From assembly GCA_026874595.1 (NCBI GenBank), contig CM049316.1, positions 19,429,839-19,493,838 of the forward strand: 64,000 nt of DNA, given 5' to 3'. Positions 23,126-36,640 of this stretch are shown in pieces. Every line of letters starts with the position of its first letter. Within the stretch, counting starts at the first letter, position 1. The translations under genes were made by a program, and so were the position numbers. Source of the DNA: Sipunculus nudus (lineage: Eukaryota; Annelida; Sipuncula; Golfingiida; Sipunculidae). Under the pieces are notes generated by a model that ran no database searches, was not told the origin of the DNA, and was given only the letters and a program-made list of their open reading frames with translations.

Positions 23126-23783
23126 AACCTTATATTTTTTTACCTAAGGCATCACTGGTCTCTACAGTTATAGGCCAATCTTAATCATTTTACCTGTGGG
23201 ACTAACGATAATTCAATTGTGATTTATTGCACAGATTTCCCAGATAAATAGCAATGGGGCATCTAAATGTGTTGGGGGGGGGGGGGGGGGGGACATAGCA
23301 GAATTGTGTTTTGACAGCCGTTCATCTAGGATGGGGGTTCTACATGGATAAACTTGTTATCACAAGTGACCAGCAGGGGTCGCTAATAATAGCATGTGGC
23401 TAAATATCACGAGTTCATCCTGCGCTCTGAACAGCTGTTTTGATTTGCCGGTATCTGGCAGGGTTAAGGTTGTACAGATTCCGCATTGGGAAGAGTTACT
23501 TATCATTGTATAATAAATGATTCATCGGTTTGCCTAAATATGATTACAATGTATAGAGATGAAAATGGAATAACATTAGTAGGATTGCATGAAGTACCTT
23601 GCGTTTATCTTTTTGATAACAAGCTCGTGCATAAATGTGTATTTTAAATTTACCATTCACATCTGACTGTACACGAAAAAGACATATCGACCTTCAGGAA
23701 AACTGTGAAAATTTAAAATTTGATAACACTGATAAAACGTGTAAAATGGAAAGTTGAGAGACATTTTGTTTCTCACTTCTTAC

Positions 23784-24363
23784 CAGTGATGTAGTCGCGT
23801 CCACACCATCCGAGTCCGAGTGCAAACCCGAGTCCAGGCCACTCTGATCCGAGTCCAAGTCCGAGTCCAAGTCCGAGTCCAAGTCCGAGTCCTTGAGGTC
23901 CGAGTCCAAGTCCGAGTCCTTGAGGTTCGAGTTCAAGTCCACCTTCTTCGAGACTGAGTCACTTGGAGCTCAAGTCCGAATCCAAATCTAATAAAAACTT
24001 CTAATTAAAAGAAATTTAAAAAAAGATACTTGAGACAACCATGCAAATTATATGTTAGTTTACAGATGCCCTTTACTTGGTTGTTTAATTAGGTGTAGCC
24101 CCTGATGCGGAGCTAAAATCGGAATGTATAGTCTTATCTTTAGTTATATTATATTAGTTGTTCATCCATGTGAAAATTCTTTTTATATAATATGTGACAG
24201 ACTTTTTTTTCTATACTGGGCTCGAGATAGACTTGGCCCAATTTCTCGAGTCCATATACCACCGAGACCAAGAACAGGTCCGAGTCCAGGACCGTCGAGT
24301 CAAAGTCCGACTCTGAGTCATTAAAAAGTGTCTTCGAGTCCGGACTTGTGTCTTACATCACTG
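23784..24363. mobile_element. hAT-type nonautonomous element with perfect 8-bp target duplication
   Basis: Ends CAGTGATGTA (23784-23793) and TACATCACTG (24354-24363) are perfect inverted repeats, flanked by CTTCTTAC at 23776-23783 and 24364-24371, an exact 8-bp duplication as hAT transposases make. Both subterminal regions are arrays of GAGTCC/AAGTCC hexamers (23809-23940, 24238-24342). The Asp-Ser-Asp-Leu frame on the minus strand is a by-product of that array. The 580-bp body has no transposase. Confidence 0.9.
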
Positions 24364-24371
24364 CTTCTTAC

Positions 24372-26490
24372 ACAGATCAGACCCTTCACGGGAATTAATT
24401 GTTTGAGACAATCGAGTTCTTTACAGATACTTTTCACGCGCATGCGCACCAAGCGTTTTCCTGTCGTCTGCCGGTCGTTTTTTTCTACACGTAAAGCATC
24501 TGAGGCCAGAGATGCAAGCGTGTGGATAATCAGGGGTGACCAAATAGGGATGGGGTCAGCGGGTTTGAATACCCCTTTCTGGGAGAAATAAACTTTCATG
24601 CCGTGTCTATTTTGATTAACCCCTCCCCTTCTGGAGGTCTTGATATTTAAGGGTGTTAGTGTAAAACCTAACCCCCTCTTTCTAAAATCCTTGATTCGCC
24701 GTTCATACTCTCTCCATGCATTATCTAAACATTGTCTCCCAGAGCTGAATATGTTAATACATAAGCAAATTATTGGTAAAATCCTGGCCATGAACCGGTA
24801 CAAAACATGCAAAAAAGGGCCTTCAACTGAATTTAATCTAATTATTTGGCCACACTAATAGATGTTTCAATTATATTGAAAGATAATATATCAATATAAT
24901 ACGAAAGAGAACAGAGCATGGAAGCACACATTTTTTTAATGTAATATTTGGAGCAAGTATTCGTATCTGGAAGTAGGTTGTAAGGTGAAAAATTGTATCA
25001 AATTAAAATATTATTATTAAACTTTAAGTAGATATTTACGTAAAACATTTTACTGAAGTAGTTTTGTACGTTATAAATTGAACTGAAGTGATTATTATCT
25101 GTTAATTAATTACAATGAAGATAAGTGTTTCTTAATAAATGTTAGCGGTCCAGACTTTTACATAATAAACGTTACTGATCTAGATTGTTACATAATTAAT
25201 AATTGGTAGGGAAGATGATTATAGGATGCTAACATGACGATGTAGTTCAACAAATAATACAATTATATTCCATCTTACTCAATACGGATGCACTTGCATA
25301 TGACCTTGCCTTACGTTGTAACGCTTTCCTATAAGTTTGATAGAATCATAGCACTTTTATAGATGTGTGGCATGCATGGACCCACACTTGAACTCACCAT
25401 CCAAATTTACACACATGTAAAATATATTCTACGGGTTATCTTTTTTACATTTCCCGGCAAAGAATGGTATTAACCTTCTTTATGAAATTACAGCCAAACA
25501 TCAGATTTCTGGAGATATACAAGAATGACTTTCAAAAAATGATTTAAAGATATTCATCACCTTAAAAAGTCATAAAGTAGCACCACCGAACTCTTGAACT
25601 GAATTATATATCACCATTCTTTTACAGTTAATTTGTATTTGGATCCATTCAAACTTGTGTTCTTTTTACTTCGAATCGAACGTCGAATGTATTTGCTATG
25701 GCACATGAGATGATGAAAAAGTTAGAGCTACTATGTCTTTAAATGAAACCTAAGTCCACGCAAAAAAGAATAACTATTCTACGGAATCGACGCTCCTAAT
25801 TTTCAGGGACCAAATTTATTTTTTTAGTGAGCACCAGCTAGTGTTTTCGTGCAAATTGATGTTCTTGCTTCAGTTCCTTCACAGAAATAATTACAAATAG
25901 TAATAATGAGAATTTTCATTAATAATCGATACATTGAAAGGGGAATTAACATTTATGTTGTTAATATGCACCATATAAAGTATTTTCACATTTATTTGTA
26001 TTATTCTTCCAAGTTTGCAAAATATCTGTTTTTTTACCAATAAATTTAATAAAAAAAGAACCTTCTGGCTCCATATTTTGTCCAAGATTCCGTCAGTTGG
26101 TCTATAACGTTGTTGTATATAGTACTGTCGACAACTTGAACATTTGATCTGTCTGATCAGGCTGTCACGCTGGGCAGATTTAATAGTGTTCTTCATCAAT
26201 TTGCCTGAATGTCTTTTATTTTGCTATTTAAAAAAAAATTCTTGAACTATGTCCAAGATCTTTTATTTGTGTATAAATGAACTACGTGTAGTTTATATGA
26301 AAATAAATGAAAATTTGTATTTTTTATTGTAAAACACATAAATTCTTTATTTTCAAGCACTGTTCTACGTTTACTTTACATACCGTCCATGGGGGTCACT
26401 GTAGTTGTAACTAAACGTTAGGGATATCAGCCATCACATATGTATGGAATGCCAAGCGTATTAAATAGTGTCTAATTCTCTCAGTTTGCT
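24372..26490. other. Intergenic; nothing recognised
   Basis: AT-rich sequence with only chance frames, for example a 102-codon minus-strand frame at 25891-26199. Confidence 0.5.

Positions 26491-26492
<2 letters not shown>

Positions 26493-26544
<52 letters not shown>
26493..26544. repeat. (TA)n microsatellite
   Basis: Uninterrupted TA dinucleotides. Confidence 0.97.
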
Positions 26545-26546
<2 letters not shown>

Positions 26547-27449
26547 TCAACAGCTATTTATGCACGCACCCTGTGTCCCTGTTTAATCTATGTATATGCG
26601 GCTACCCTCTTTGTAAGTACGTATAATATGGGTAAGTAAACATGATAAAAAAAATAATAAAAACATTATAATAACACATTACTAAATATTTAAAAATTTT
26701 TAAGCAGTTATTTATACCGTAACAAGAAAAGCACTGCGTATATGATAAACACCATGGTAAGTGTATTTAGGTTTAGTATTCACTTTAACACAGAATCTAA
26801 AATCCTTGTTTGGAAAGCCTTCATCAGGTTTTTTTTGCCACGTAGAAAAACCAAGAACCCCTGATATTGATAGGCTATATTTTACATTTATACAAATCTA
26901 CGATAGTCCTCTAGAAATTTTCTATTTCTAAATCAGCTTGTGTCTATCTGCAAACCCGTTTCCGCAAAACAAAAAAACAAAAAAAAAAACTAAAACACAC
27001 ACTGCAGGTAAAATTACTCATAATACGTAATTGCTGTATACTTCACGGACACGCAAAGACGACAGCGACATCTAGCGAGGGGTTCCGTGTCACAGTAAAA
27101 ATAATTTCTCATTAAGACACCTTCCTGTCTAACTATACCTGTCTGTAATATCAATCCATCTGCTTCGCATGAGATGTTTCATATTACTTTATTTTTTGTA
27201 GGTATTTGATGATGGTTTACATTTGATATGTTCATACATAAACTGGAAAAACGAATTTTTTTAGCCACTTTTTTCTTAAATCAGTGCGGGAAGGGCATGT
27301 TTGAACCTTTTAATTGAAGATTTGCGATAAAAAATTCATATTATCAGGGAAAAAAAAACATGATAATAACAGATCCTATTAAACAAGTAAAAAAACAGCA
27401 TAACAAAACGAAGTATATCAGAATTTTAATATTCTGTTTTCTTGAAAGA

Positions 27450-27565
27450 AATGTCTCAGCGGCTTGAGCTAAAATTTGTTAATTTCTACTGAAAATTAAA
27501 ATCAAAATATTTGATGCAGGGGGTTCAAATTGACGCGCGGTCCTTGAGAAATTATTTTTTTTTTA
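27450..27565. mobile_element. Diverged relative of the 22.8-kb MITE, opposite orientation
   Basis: Words shared with the reverse complement of 22814-22940 occur in the same order: CGGCTTGAGCTAAAATT, TACTGAAAATTAAAATCAAAA, ATGCAGGGGGTT and CCTTGAGAA. Ends are decayed. Confidence 0.5.
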
Positions 27566-27797
27566 CCTGACAGCCCTTACTATTGTTTAATATTGTTATT
27601 GAGCGAATTGAAAGGAATCATTCAGGAGAGCTGGTGAACGATCTTTCCACGTAGCAGCCCCCGCTTATGTAATGCACTTAACCCAGACCCACGCAAGCTG
27701 TCATCACCTCTGACTTTCAAAAAGAACCTGAAGAACACTCTGTTTAAGCAGCATACAGAAACTGAATAGCGCATAGAAATGTGTCCAAATAGACTGG

Positions 27798-27798
<1 letters not shown>

Positions 27799-27872
<74 letters not shown>
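27799..27872. repeat. (TA)n microsatellite
   Basis: Uninterrupted TA dinucleotides; the Tyr-Ile repeat frame across it is an artefact. Confidence 0.97.
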
Positions 27873-27876
<4 letters not shown>

Positions 27877-28208
27877 TTATAAATACTTTACTCACATTTT
27901 CTGTGTTTAAACTGAAAGGCGATTTGCCTTGATCAATCACGAAGGCATTTTGATGTGAGGCTCGTTTGCTCATAGGCGCCATCTAGTGTACATCCACTCA
28001 TTTAAAGCAACAGTGTGGTTTATAATCAGAAAGGAAACTTCCTGAGTGCATTTTCATTACAAAGGTAGATTGTAATATACATGCTAGCACGAGCAGTAAC
28101 CTAATATGATAAAAATACTTTAATGTTAATTCCAAATATTCTTAATCACCAGGCAGCTGAAGGATAACCATGAATATCAGTTACATTACTCTAATTCTAA
28201 AGAAGTTC

Positions 28209-28422
28209 TCTGGCGGATGCAGGGGGGGGGGGGGGGGGGGGTGTCATCACTCAGGGAGCGCCGAGGAGTGCTTGAAGACTTAATACAGAACTTTACATGC
28301 AGGAGTAGAGAGAACAAAACGGCACCAGACGCATGATCAGGAGCTGCTTTTCGGTGTTAAGCGTATGTTATTCCCAAAACAGCAGGCGCTCACCCGCTAT
28401 ACTCCCTCTTAATCCGCCCCTG
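28209..28422. mobile_element. hAT-like MITE with G20 tract
   Basis: The left end CTCTGGCGGATGCAGGGGG and the right end, reverse-complemented, CAGGGGCGGATTAAGAGGG form an imperfect inverted repeat; a G run follows the left end. It resembles 5419-5621. Flanking 8-mers do not match. Confidence 0.5.
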
Positions 28423-29547
28423 TTTGTCCTAAAGGTTTAAAGCCGCATGTGGTGTATTCAGTATTCATAGAATATATTTTAAATCTATATCATAATTCAC
28501 GGTGACGGCATTTGATTTTCGCTATGAACTCGCTTCGGAAATGAGCTTTGTTTTGTCTATAACTGTTTGGAACCATGCCTAGTGTGTCCTAAGGGGAGTC
28601 AATTCATATATCTTCACCTATATCCAGAGAAACTTTTTTTTATTTTTATGGATTGCTCAAATTGTTATTATAACTAATCAAGACGCTTTTCATGGCTCAG
28701 GTGGTAGCGTTCTGTGGTGTCTAGAGGTGGAGGAAACCAGACAACCCGGAGAATAGAAAAACATCGGCCTAAACGACAGTTATTCGAAGGGGCGATCGCG
28801 GGCGCCATCTACTAGCAACTACATGAACTACAAAAACGGGTAATATTCCAGTATTATAAACGGATTTTAAAGTCTGACTTGACGGAAAATATGTCATAGG
28901 TAATTTATTAAAAAGAGACTTTTCCATGTCATTCTTAACCCCGAATCCTATTAAATTGTATCACATACATTCATTCCATTATGTACGGTACACTTTTCTC
29001 AGTCGGACAACACAACATCCGTCTAACACTCTTATGTGGTGAATTTGTTACCTTCTAAATCTTTAGGCCATTAGGAATTCCTTAAATTGAAAATTAAAAT
29101 GATAACATCAATTAGTATATTAGAAATATATTTATTTTAGGATTGGGTACCAAAAGAAATGTTGATATTAATTGGCAACAAGAGATTCTCGATAAAACAT
29201 CGATAATTTTGCCACAAGAATATTTAACTCTACTTGGCAGTGACTTGGCCGCTTTTCAGTTTTTTATCTTGACAGACTGACAGACAGACAACTTAATTAT
29301 TATACTTTATACTTAAATACTTTAAAATTAATTATATTTTTGTCATGACATAGGTTGACAAAAATGTTAGACTTGCTGTACCTTTTTTAATCAAGATATT
29401 ATTTTGTTATGATGATTCTCATCTGTCCTCATTAGAGCTTTCGAAATGACATTCATTATTGACGGAGCTATCGATGATCTGGTTGGTCTTTTACAGAGAC
29501 ATCAATAATTGCGTCAGTTCCATTACAACACTCGATATGTAACTTAT

Positions 29548-29655
29548 AATAAACAATAATAATAATAAATAATAATAATAATATTAATAATAATAGATAG
29601 ATAGAGATAGATAGTATTTATAGCGCCAAAGCACTTGTAGCGCTAACTCACACGC
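29548..29655 (-). mobile_element. 3' end of a non-LTR or SINE element with (ATT)n/(GATA)n tail
   Basis: Read on the minus strand, an AGCGCTTTGGCGCTATAAATAC-like end runs into tetranucleotide then ATT repeats. This is the usual 3' end form of CR1/L2-like elements, also seen at 46.46 kb in this window. No coding part is recognised. Confidence 0.4.
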
Positions 29656-30314
29656 ACACGCACACCCATATATACAGAGCACACACCCTAGAAAGCTAAT
29701 AATCTTTCTCTCCCGCCCCTATCCCCCCCAAATCCCTGAACCCCGCTATTCTTATCTCTCCCTTTCTCTATAAAGTATCGAATTGTGAAGATAAATATTA
29801 ATAACCAAAAGGCAATGGAGCAATCCGGGCAAAGAACTTTAACCAAAAGTTAGTACGAGGCTGAGTTACATGCAACCTCCATCGGATGTCGCTCTTCTAC
29901 AATATGTTTTGCATCAGATTTTTCTGTGCATAAAAAAAGAGTGTTACATGACATGAGCGCTCAGGTGAGGATGTTCTGCTGACCTCACCGCCAGCTGGCG
30001 TGTATAAAAAATATACCTCCATGCAGGTGTTGAATGGCTGAGCTCCCAAGAAAATCAAAATGGCCGCGGAGAAAAACCATCGACCTCAAACCTCTAGTAG
30101 TTTACACGCCTCCCGTGCTCATAAATCTAATAGATGTGCCTTACGTTGGTACTTCCCGCGTGCACTTGAGGTTTTGTCTTATCAGTGAGGGGGTTACATA
30201 AAGTGATCATGTAAAAAGGAAACTGTAGGCCAGAATGTCGGATTTTATCATGTTTTATCCCAGTCATCTGTCTAACTGCCTTTCAATGTATCTAAATATT
30301 TGTACACACACAGA

Positions 30315-30318
<4 letters not shown>

Positions 30319-30383
<65 letters not shown>
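30319..30383. repeat. (TA)n microsatellite
   Basis: TA dinucleotides with one GTA interruption, followed directly by the ATTACG-type repeat. Confidence 0.95.
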
Positions 30384-30525
30384 CAGCCATGAGGTGATTA
30401 TATATGTAATTAATCACGATTACAATTACAATTACTAAAATAAATGCATGTAATCGATTACGATTACGATTACTTTATGATTACTCCAAAAGGTAATCAT
30501 GATTACAGCCATGATTACAAACCTT
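30384..30525. repeat. Degenerate ATTACG/ATTACA array
   Basis: Repeated ACGATTACGATTAC and GTAATCATGATTAC words on both strands over about 140 bp. Similar arrays occur as subterminal parts of hAT-type MITEs in other genomes, but no inverted ends were located. Confidence 0.5.
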
Positions 30526-31044
30526 TATATTGTCAAAAGGCAACACAAAAATTGCATAGTCTAACCTTTATTCAAATGTATCAAAGAAATAAAAAAAAAC
30601 CGTGTGCAAAACACTTAAAGAGTAGTGAGTCCAATCAAGATATATGAAATATATGTAGTCAAGAGTCTGAAGGAAAACTAGAAGTGATTTACATAACTTG
30701 AAATGCTCGTTGCACTTTATAAACGCAAGTCTCTCAAATTGTGCATTTGTCAGACAACAACGCTCAGGGCGGAAAACTTTGCCGACTACACTTAACCATT
30801 TTTCCACCGGAGCTGATGTAGCAGGAACAATGTAACTGCTAATTTTTGCAAAACCAATTCCACAAGTAGGAAAAGGACTTCAGCATGGTTTTTATTACAG
30901 TTATGAAGACCATTCTTAACATGATAGAAGTTAAATTTAAAACACTGATTTATTTATTCCTCTATTATTTCATCTCAAAATACTCACATATACACAATCC
31001 ATCTATTACTTAAGTATGATTTGATGGCTGTCAGAAGTCACATA

Positions 31045-31091
31045 AACAAATGCATATATATGCATATATATACATGTATACATACAAATGC

Positions 31092-31165
<74 letters not shown>
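31045..31165. repeat. (TA)n microsatellite with TGCATA start
   Basis: A TGCATATA-rich prefix, then long TA runs; at 31166 it abuts a GTGGTGTGCCGATAAATCG sequence with further ATCGATTA words, which resembles a hAT-type terminus. Confidence 0.9.
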
Positions 31166-31167
<2 letters not shown>

Positions 31168-31692
31168 AAGTGGTGTGCCGATAAATCGATTAAATCAATA
31201 ATTTGTCGTTTTCTTCAAACAATCGATTACATCGATTGTTGTTTTTTTTATGCATATTCGATTAAAAACGCACATGCAAAGAATCAAATCCTGTCACATG
31301 CGAAAACAAAGAAACAAACAGCATCAAAACTGATCTTGCGAAGCTAATAATCGTCTGACCGCACGTTTATCTTGGTTGCTGGTGGATTGACGGTACATTA
31401 TGAATACAGATATACATGTCCCGCTCTTTAATGAGGTCAATATTTTTGGGTACTAGTACACATCAGATTTTATGGTATATAGAAAGAAACATCTGGCAGT
31501 TCTCTGGCAGTTTATTATTAAATGCATGTTATATGCATCGCATCTCTAGATTCAATGTAACGCCATTAATCCTTGTTGTATGCGAGAAGCACACGAGTAA
31601 TCGTTTAGCGATTTATTTTCTCGTTAAATGCTCCCCATATGTTGATTTAGTAAAGATTGACTGTAGAAATAGTACTCGAGTCTGAGTCGGGT

Positions 31693-31693
31693 A

Positions 31694-31765
<72 letters not shown>
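31693..31765. repeat. (TA)n microsatellite
   Basis: TA dinucleotides with one ACA interruption, followed by TATCGATAATA. Confidence 0.95.
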
Positions 31766-31767
<2 letters not shown>

Positions 31768-32969
31768 TTATATCGATAATAAAATTGACATCTAGTTTAA
31801 ATACTGATCTAACTAAACTTACTTTAAAATAACATGGATGCTAACACGTGCACCAGTTTATTCACATGCAGATCTTACTTTTCGTACCCTTACCCTGGGG
31901 ATATATACGAGGTATTTTGGAACTGATAACTGACGTTTATTTTCCAGAGATACAGATAGATGCAGAATGATTCAGAATCAGACACGGCCACCAATGGAGA
32001 GCAGATACGAGAAGAACATATTAAACAGAGGGCAATGAGGACATTAAAGTGCCGACAGAGGGGGTGTTTACCCCGGGGCAGGGTGAGAGATAAGTAGCAG
32101 CTACTCGTGGGCTTGATGAGATCAGATAAACAGATGTTAACGCACTCAGTACCCGCGCCTAAAGAAACCACGGCAGTCGCCAAAGAATTTATCAATAAAC
32201 GCCTGCTGACAACCCACGCATGTGAGATACTTGTTGTTTACAAATAGTAAGTGTGAAATGACAGTGGCGGTCATGTATCTGATTCAAAACAGCAGATCAG
32301 TATTTCCGTTCCATTCATTCCATTTCTTTCTTTTGTTTTATCTGAACAGAACATATTTATATTCACTGTTTAATTCCACATTCGTTTATACTGTAATAGA
32401 AGCTTTTATATACAACTATCAACTCACCCATACTCCTCCCACAATCCCACGCTAATGAACCCAAAGCTAAATGGAGAGCGAGTAAGTTGCGAGAATTTAT
32501 CAATATTATCTATATATATATACCTTCTATTCGATATCTTGGATTAGCCTCTTGCTACAAAATTTTTGAACTCGTATAATATCTAAGCATATAATCGAAC
32601 TTTCTTCAACTATTAGAGGCACCATTTCTTTATATTTTCTACAAAAAAAGACAAACATCCAATCTACATTTCAAAATGGCCTAAAAATTTACAATACCAG
32701 GATATAAATATGTGTATTTATCTAGTAAAATACATCATGGCGCTCTTCTGTGCAGCACGCTTCTTCAGTGTGTTTTAAGATAACACCATGTCTTTTCCAC
32801 CAATGTAACATTCGTTTGAATGTATATATGTCACTATATGTATACCTTTCATATAAGTGTACAATACGAGTGGGAGAGCTACAGGAATTGTTATTATAAA
32901 CAATGCTGTATTTCCAGGAAACCTGTAGGTTTGACCGGGTGAAGACCTTGAGGTTTCAGACTTCCGGCT

Positions 32970-33480
32970 AAATCATGGCGGTAATAACTCCTCGCAGAAG
33001 ACAGGTGCCACGAGCTGGTCGTTCGGACGGTCAAATAGTTAAATGTTGGAGATTAATATACTTACGTATCCTCCTATACTTCCGGTGTATCGTCTGTAGG
33101 ACATTCCACACTAATCGCGCCAAAAGTGGTGTACAGTTCTCGTGTTCTAGTCCAGCTTGTCGGTCTCCATTTTGTTAGTCCTTCCTTCGCATATTCTCAC
33201 ACACACAAACACTTCATTTGCTGAACTTTCTCAGGCTGGGGGTGAGCTATAAGCTATAATTACTTTTCGCTCAGTCTCCTACTGACGCAGTTTCTCCTAC
33301 TCACAGGTAAACAGCCCGCCCTAAACGATATATTACTGTACGGCCGCGGTTCTAAAAACAGACGGCCCCGTCGTCTCACATTTCGTCCTGGAAACGGACA
33401 GATGCGCTAGATTATCCCGGAGATGCGATCTGCCGCAGGCTCCCTGGCCCCCCTACTTCTTGGTTGCCATGGCAACGGAT
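32970..33480. promoter_or_regulatory. CpG-enriched patch with RFX-type palindrome, possible promoter
   Basis: GC- and CpG-enriched stretch in AT-rich DNA. It contains an ATGGCGG start-like word (32974) and the perfect 14-bp palindrome GTTGCCATGGCAAC (33463-33476), which is the consensus X-box bound by RFX factors, common upstream of ciliary genes. No exon attached to it was identified. Confidence 0.35.
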
Positions 33481-34696
33481 GAGGAAAACCAACACGTGTG
33501 CTGTGTGGTGTGTTGTGATACACTCGAAGAGAGTACACCTGTTTACGAAGTAAACAAACTTGAAATTTATGCTTCTTAAGTATATAACGGTCATTTGTTT
33601 ATTTATCGCCACTGATTATTGCTACTTCTACACTCTTTAGGTCCCATTTATATACTCGTATTTACACTTGGAACAAATGAACCGATAGTTCAGATCTGAT
33701 AAAGGTTAACTAGATATAACATGCTGTGATACATTATACCAGATGTTTGTTTGTTAAAGGTTATAAACCACCTACGCATTCAAGCTTACCTCGAACTGCC
33801 CTTGACCTTCCACTTAAAACTATTGGCCAATGAAAGAAATTATCAAAGATCGGAAGAACCAGAATCATGTATGTTTTATATTTTTCATATGGAAAACAAC
33901 TTTAAATATCAGGTTTTAAAGGCATTAAGAATGACTCAATACTGGAAGGAAAACCCAAATGTTCTGAATATATTTTTTTTAATTTGTTAAACTTATTCAT
34001 TAATTTTATGTATTTATTCATAAATGTGATTTTGTACTGCATTTTATATTTTTTGTTGAATTACACCTATTTTGATACAAAAATGAAAGATTATCTTTTG
34101 TACATGTTGTTAATTCAATTTAAAATTTTAAATAAGAAACTTTCTTTTTTTTTTGTTTTATCGTGTTAAACCTTTCATTTAATATTAAAGCTTTAATAGA
34201 GAGGCTAAAACATTTTAAAAAACTTTAAAATTATAGTTCAATATGGAATTGATTTAATTGAAACACTGAGAATAACATTGGAATGCATTGATATTTATAT
34301 CTGTAAGAGCATATTTTTTAACATCACAGTTTACAACTGCATGTGCAATGTCTGATGTCACCCTGACACACTACATGGATCAGTCATGGAAATTTGAAAG
34401 TAAACAGGATAAAAAATGGGATGGTGCGATAGATCGAGTTTTCCGAAATTTCCATAACAATTAAAGAATGATCTGACATGAATCTAAAAAATTATCAATG
34501 GTTCTGTCAGGAATTCACAATATTGTCAATGGCTCTGACAAGCAAGAATCGATAAAACCTTCGGTGGCTTTGTTTACATCAATCTTCTTGAACCGGCAGA
34601 GCAAATCAAACAGGTTTTAAATTTATTTTTATCCGTTTCTCGTGGAAAACTGTTACTTAACTGTTATAAAACTTAAATATTTCAACTTTCCCCGAG

Positions 34697-35032
34697 AACA
34701 TGGATGTGAAAGTGCAACGTCCAGAAAAAACATAGATCTAAAGGTGCAACCTACTCAATAACCTCGATCTAAAAGTGCAACGCCCAACGAACAAGGATCT
34801 AAACCTGCAACGGCCCCAAGAACCTGGATCTGAAAAAGTAACTCCCTCAAGAACATGGATCTGAAAGTGCAACACCCCCAAGTACATGAATCTTAATGTG
34901 CAACGTACTCAATATCCTTGATCTGAAAGTGCAACGCGCCACGAACATGGATCTAAACGTGCAATAAACGCCCCCAAGAACCTGGATCTGAAAATGCAAT
35001 GTCCCCAAGAAAAAGGATCTGAAAGTGTTTTC
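34697..35032. repeat. Imperfect tandem repeat, about 34 bp x 10
   Basis: The pattern AACATGGATCTGAAAGTGCA followed by ACGCCCCCAAG recurs about ten times with many substitutions. No coding frame is maintained. Confidence 0.85.
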
Positions 35033-36475
35033 ACACCTAACGTACGTCTGTTTTTATCATAAAAGCAAAAGGAAATTGTTGTAGCCTTCGCGACATTTCA
35101 TATGTACATTATTTCATTACATATTCATTTATTTATCCTTACCTTTACTTACGTAAGTCATTGTATATTAAATTTCATGTAGGATTACTATTTCTTTTTT
35201 TGTGTGAACAGGAAATATGTAAACCAATCGAGACATCAAAAATACAAATTATTTAAAAAAAAGAACTCATCCTTTACAATAGTACTGAGTGTCTCCTTTA
35301 TTAAAAGCTGCTTGAGGAACCTCGCCTTAGGAAACTGTATACAGCCGTTTTACATCTATATTTAGGGTGGTAATAAACACATGTTTGCACCAGGTGAGTT
35401 TAACAGGTGTGGAAATACTATTTAAGTTTTCATAGAAATAAATGTATATTTTAAAGGTGGTTTCTTTACTCTCCTATCGGGGGTCATGTACATAAGCTCA
35501 GTTTATAGATGGGATCTTTGGCGGCGGTCTCTATATAAACAACAAACAGTTCTGTTTTTGGTGCGTCAGCGTTTTAAGCATCCTCTTGATGTTCAGACAT
35601 CTGCTGTGGAAACAGAGTTCATCAATGGAGAAAAGAGCAAACAGATGTCCTGTAGAACCCTCACAGAAAACACGCCGAACTTTTAACGAACATATATCCC
35701 CCGCTTTACGAAGCTACTAAATCAGTTTATCTCTGTTTCAGATATACCGGAAAGCTTTTGTAATTCAAACCAGGTCCAGTTATGAACTCCAGCCTTGGTG
35801 TAAAGCTTGGTCAATTTTTACATATTCCGTTGTTATATATCTTCTTCATACATTTCTGTCTCTTTCTGAAAGATTTGTATTTTTTACGGCTTTGTAAGGT
35901 ATGTTCTATAACACATGTTTGTCGGGGATGTTATGTAGCCTGCTTTCGGTACCATGATATACTGGGTGGTGAAGACTTTGTAATCGCCTTAATTGGTACA
36001 GTGTCCTTGAAACGAATCCCTGCAAGAACAAGGGCAGACCTGTTGTTTTCTTCGACATTAAGTAAATAATGATGGTATTATGAAGGTATTAGCTGATGTT
36101 TATAATGATGTACCCTTCCGCCTTCTACTAAACACGAATCTCCTCCATGTAGTTTGGCATTGTGGGACTGCCGGGACCTCTTGTCTCTACTGTGAGACTT
36201 CAATATGAAAAACTGTTACATTTGAAGGAAACACCTTCTGTTTACATTCCATATGCGTATGCTTACAAAATGTTATTGATTCCGCGAAGTCCTCACCACA
36301 AAACATCCATGTTTATGTAATTTGCCTTGAAACAATTCTTATCCAACATATTTATATCTTGCGAGTCCGATTCTGCGCAGTGTGATATTATAATAAATAG
36401 TATATATATATAAATTATATGCGTAAATATTTTATAAAATTCGACAAAATATTTACTTTGGGACCTTCAATATGT

Positions 36476-36640
36476 TGAAAATGTGAGCATTTTTGGTCCT
36501 TTTCGTTGCTTTTCGGTGCTTTCGGTTATTAGTCTGACCGAGAAAATGTGAGCATTTTTGGTCCTTTTCGGTGCTTTTCGGTCCTTTTCAATTATTAGTT
36601 TTTTTTTTCGGTTATTAGTCTGACCGGATAATTATGAATC
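36476..36640. repeat. Tandem duplication of about 64 bp
   Basis: GAAAATGTGAGCATTTTTGG followed by TCCTTTTCG occurs at 36476 and 36540, each followed by TTTTCGGT words and GGTTATTAGTCTGACCG. Confidence 0.75.

Noticed and set aside
23694-23942. Asp/Ser-rich 82-codon protein
   Set aside because: It is the GAGTCC hexamer arm of the hAT-type MITE.
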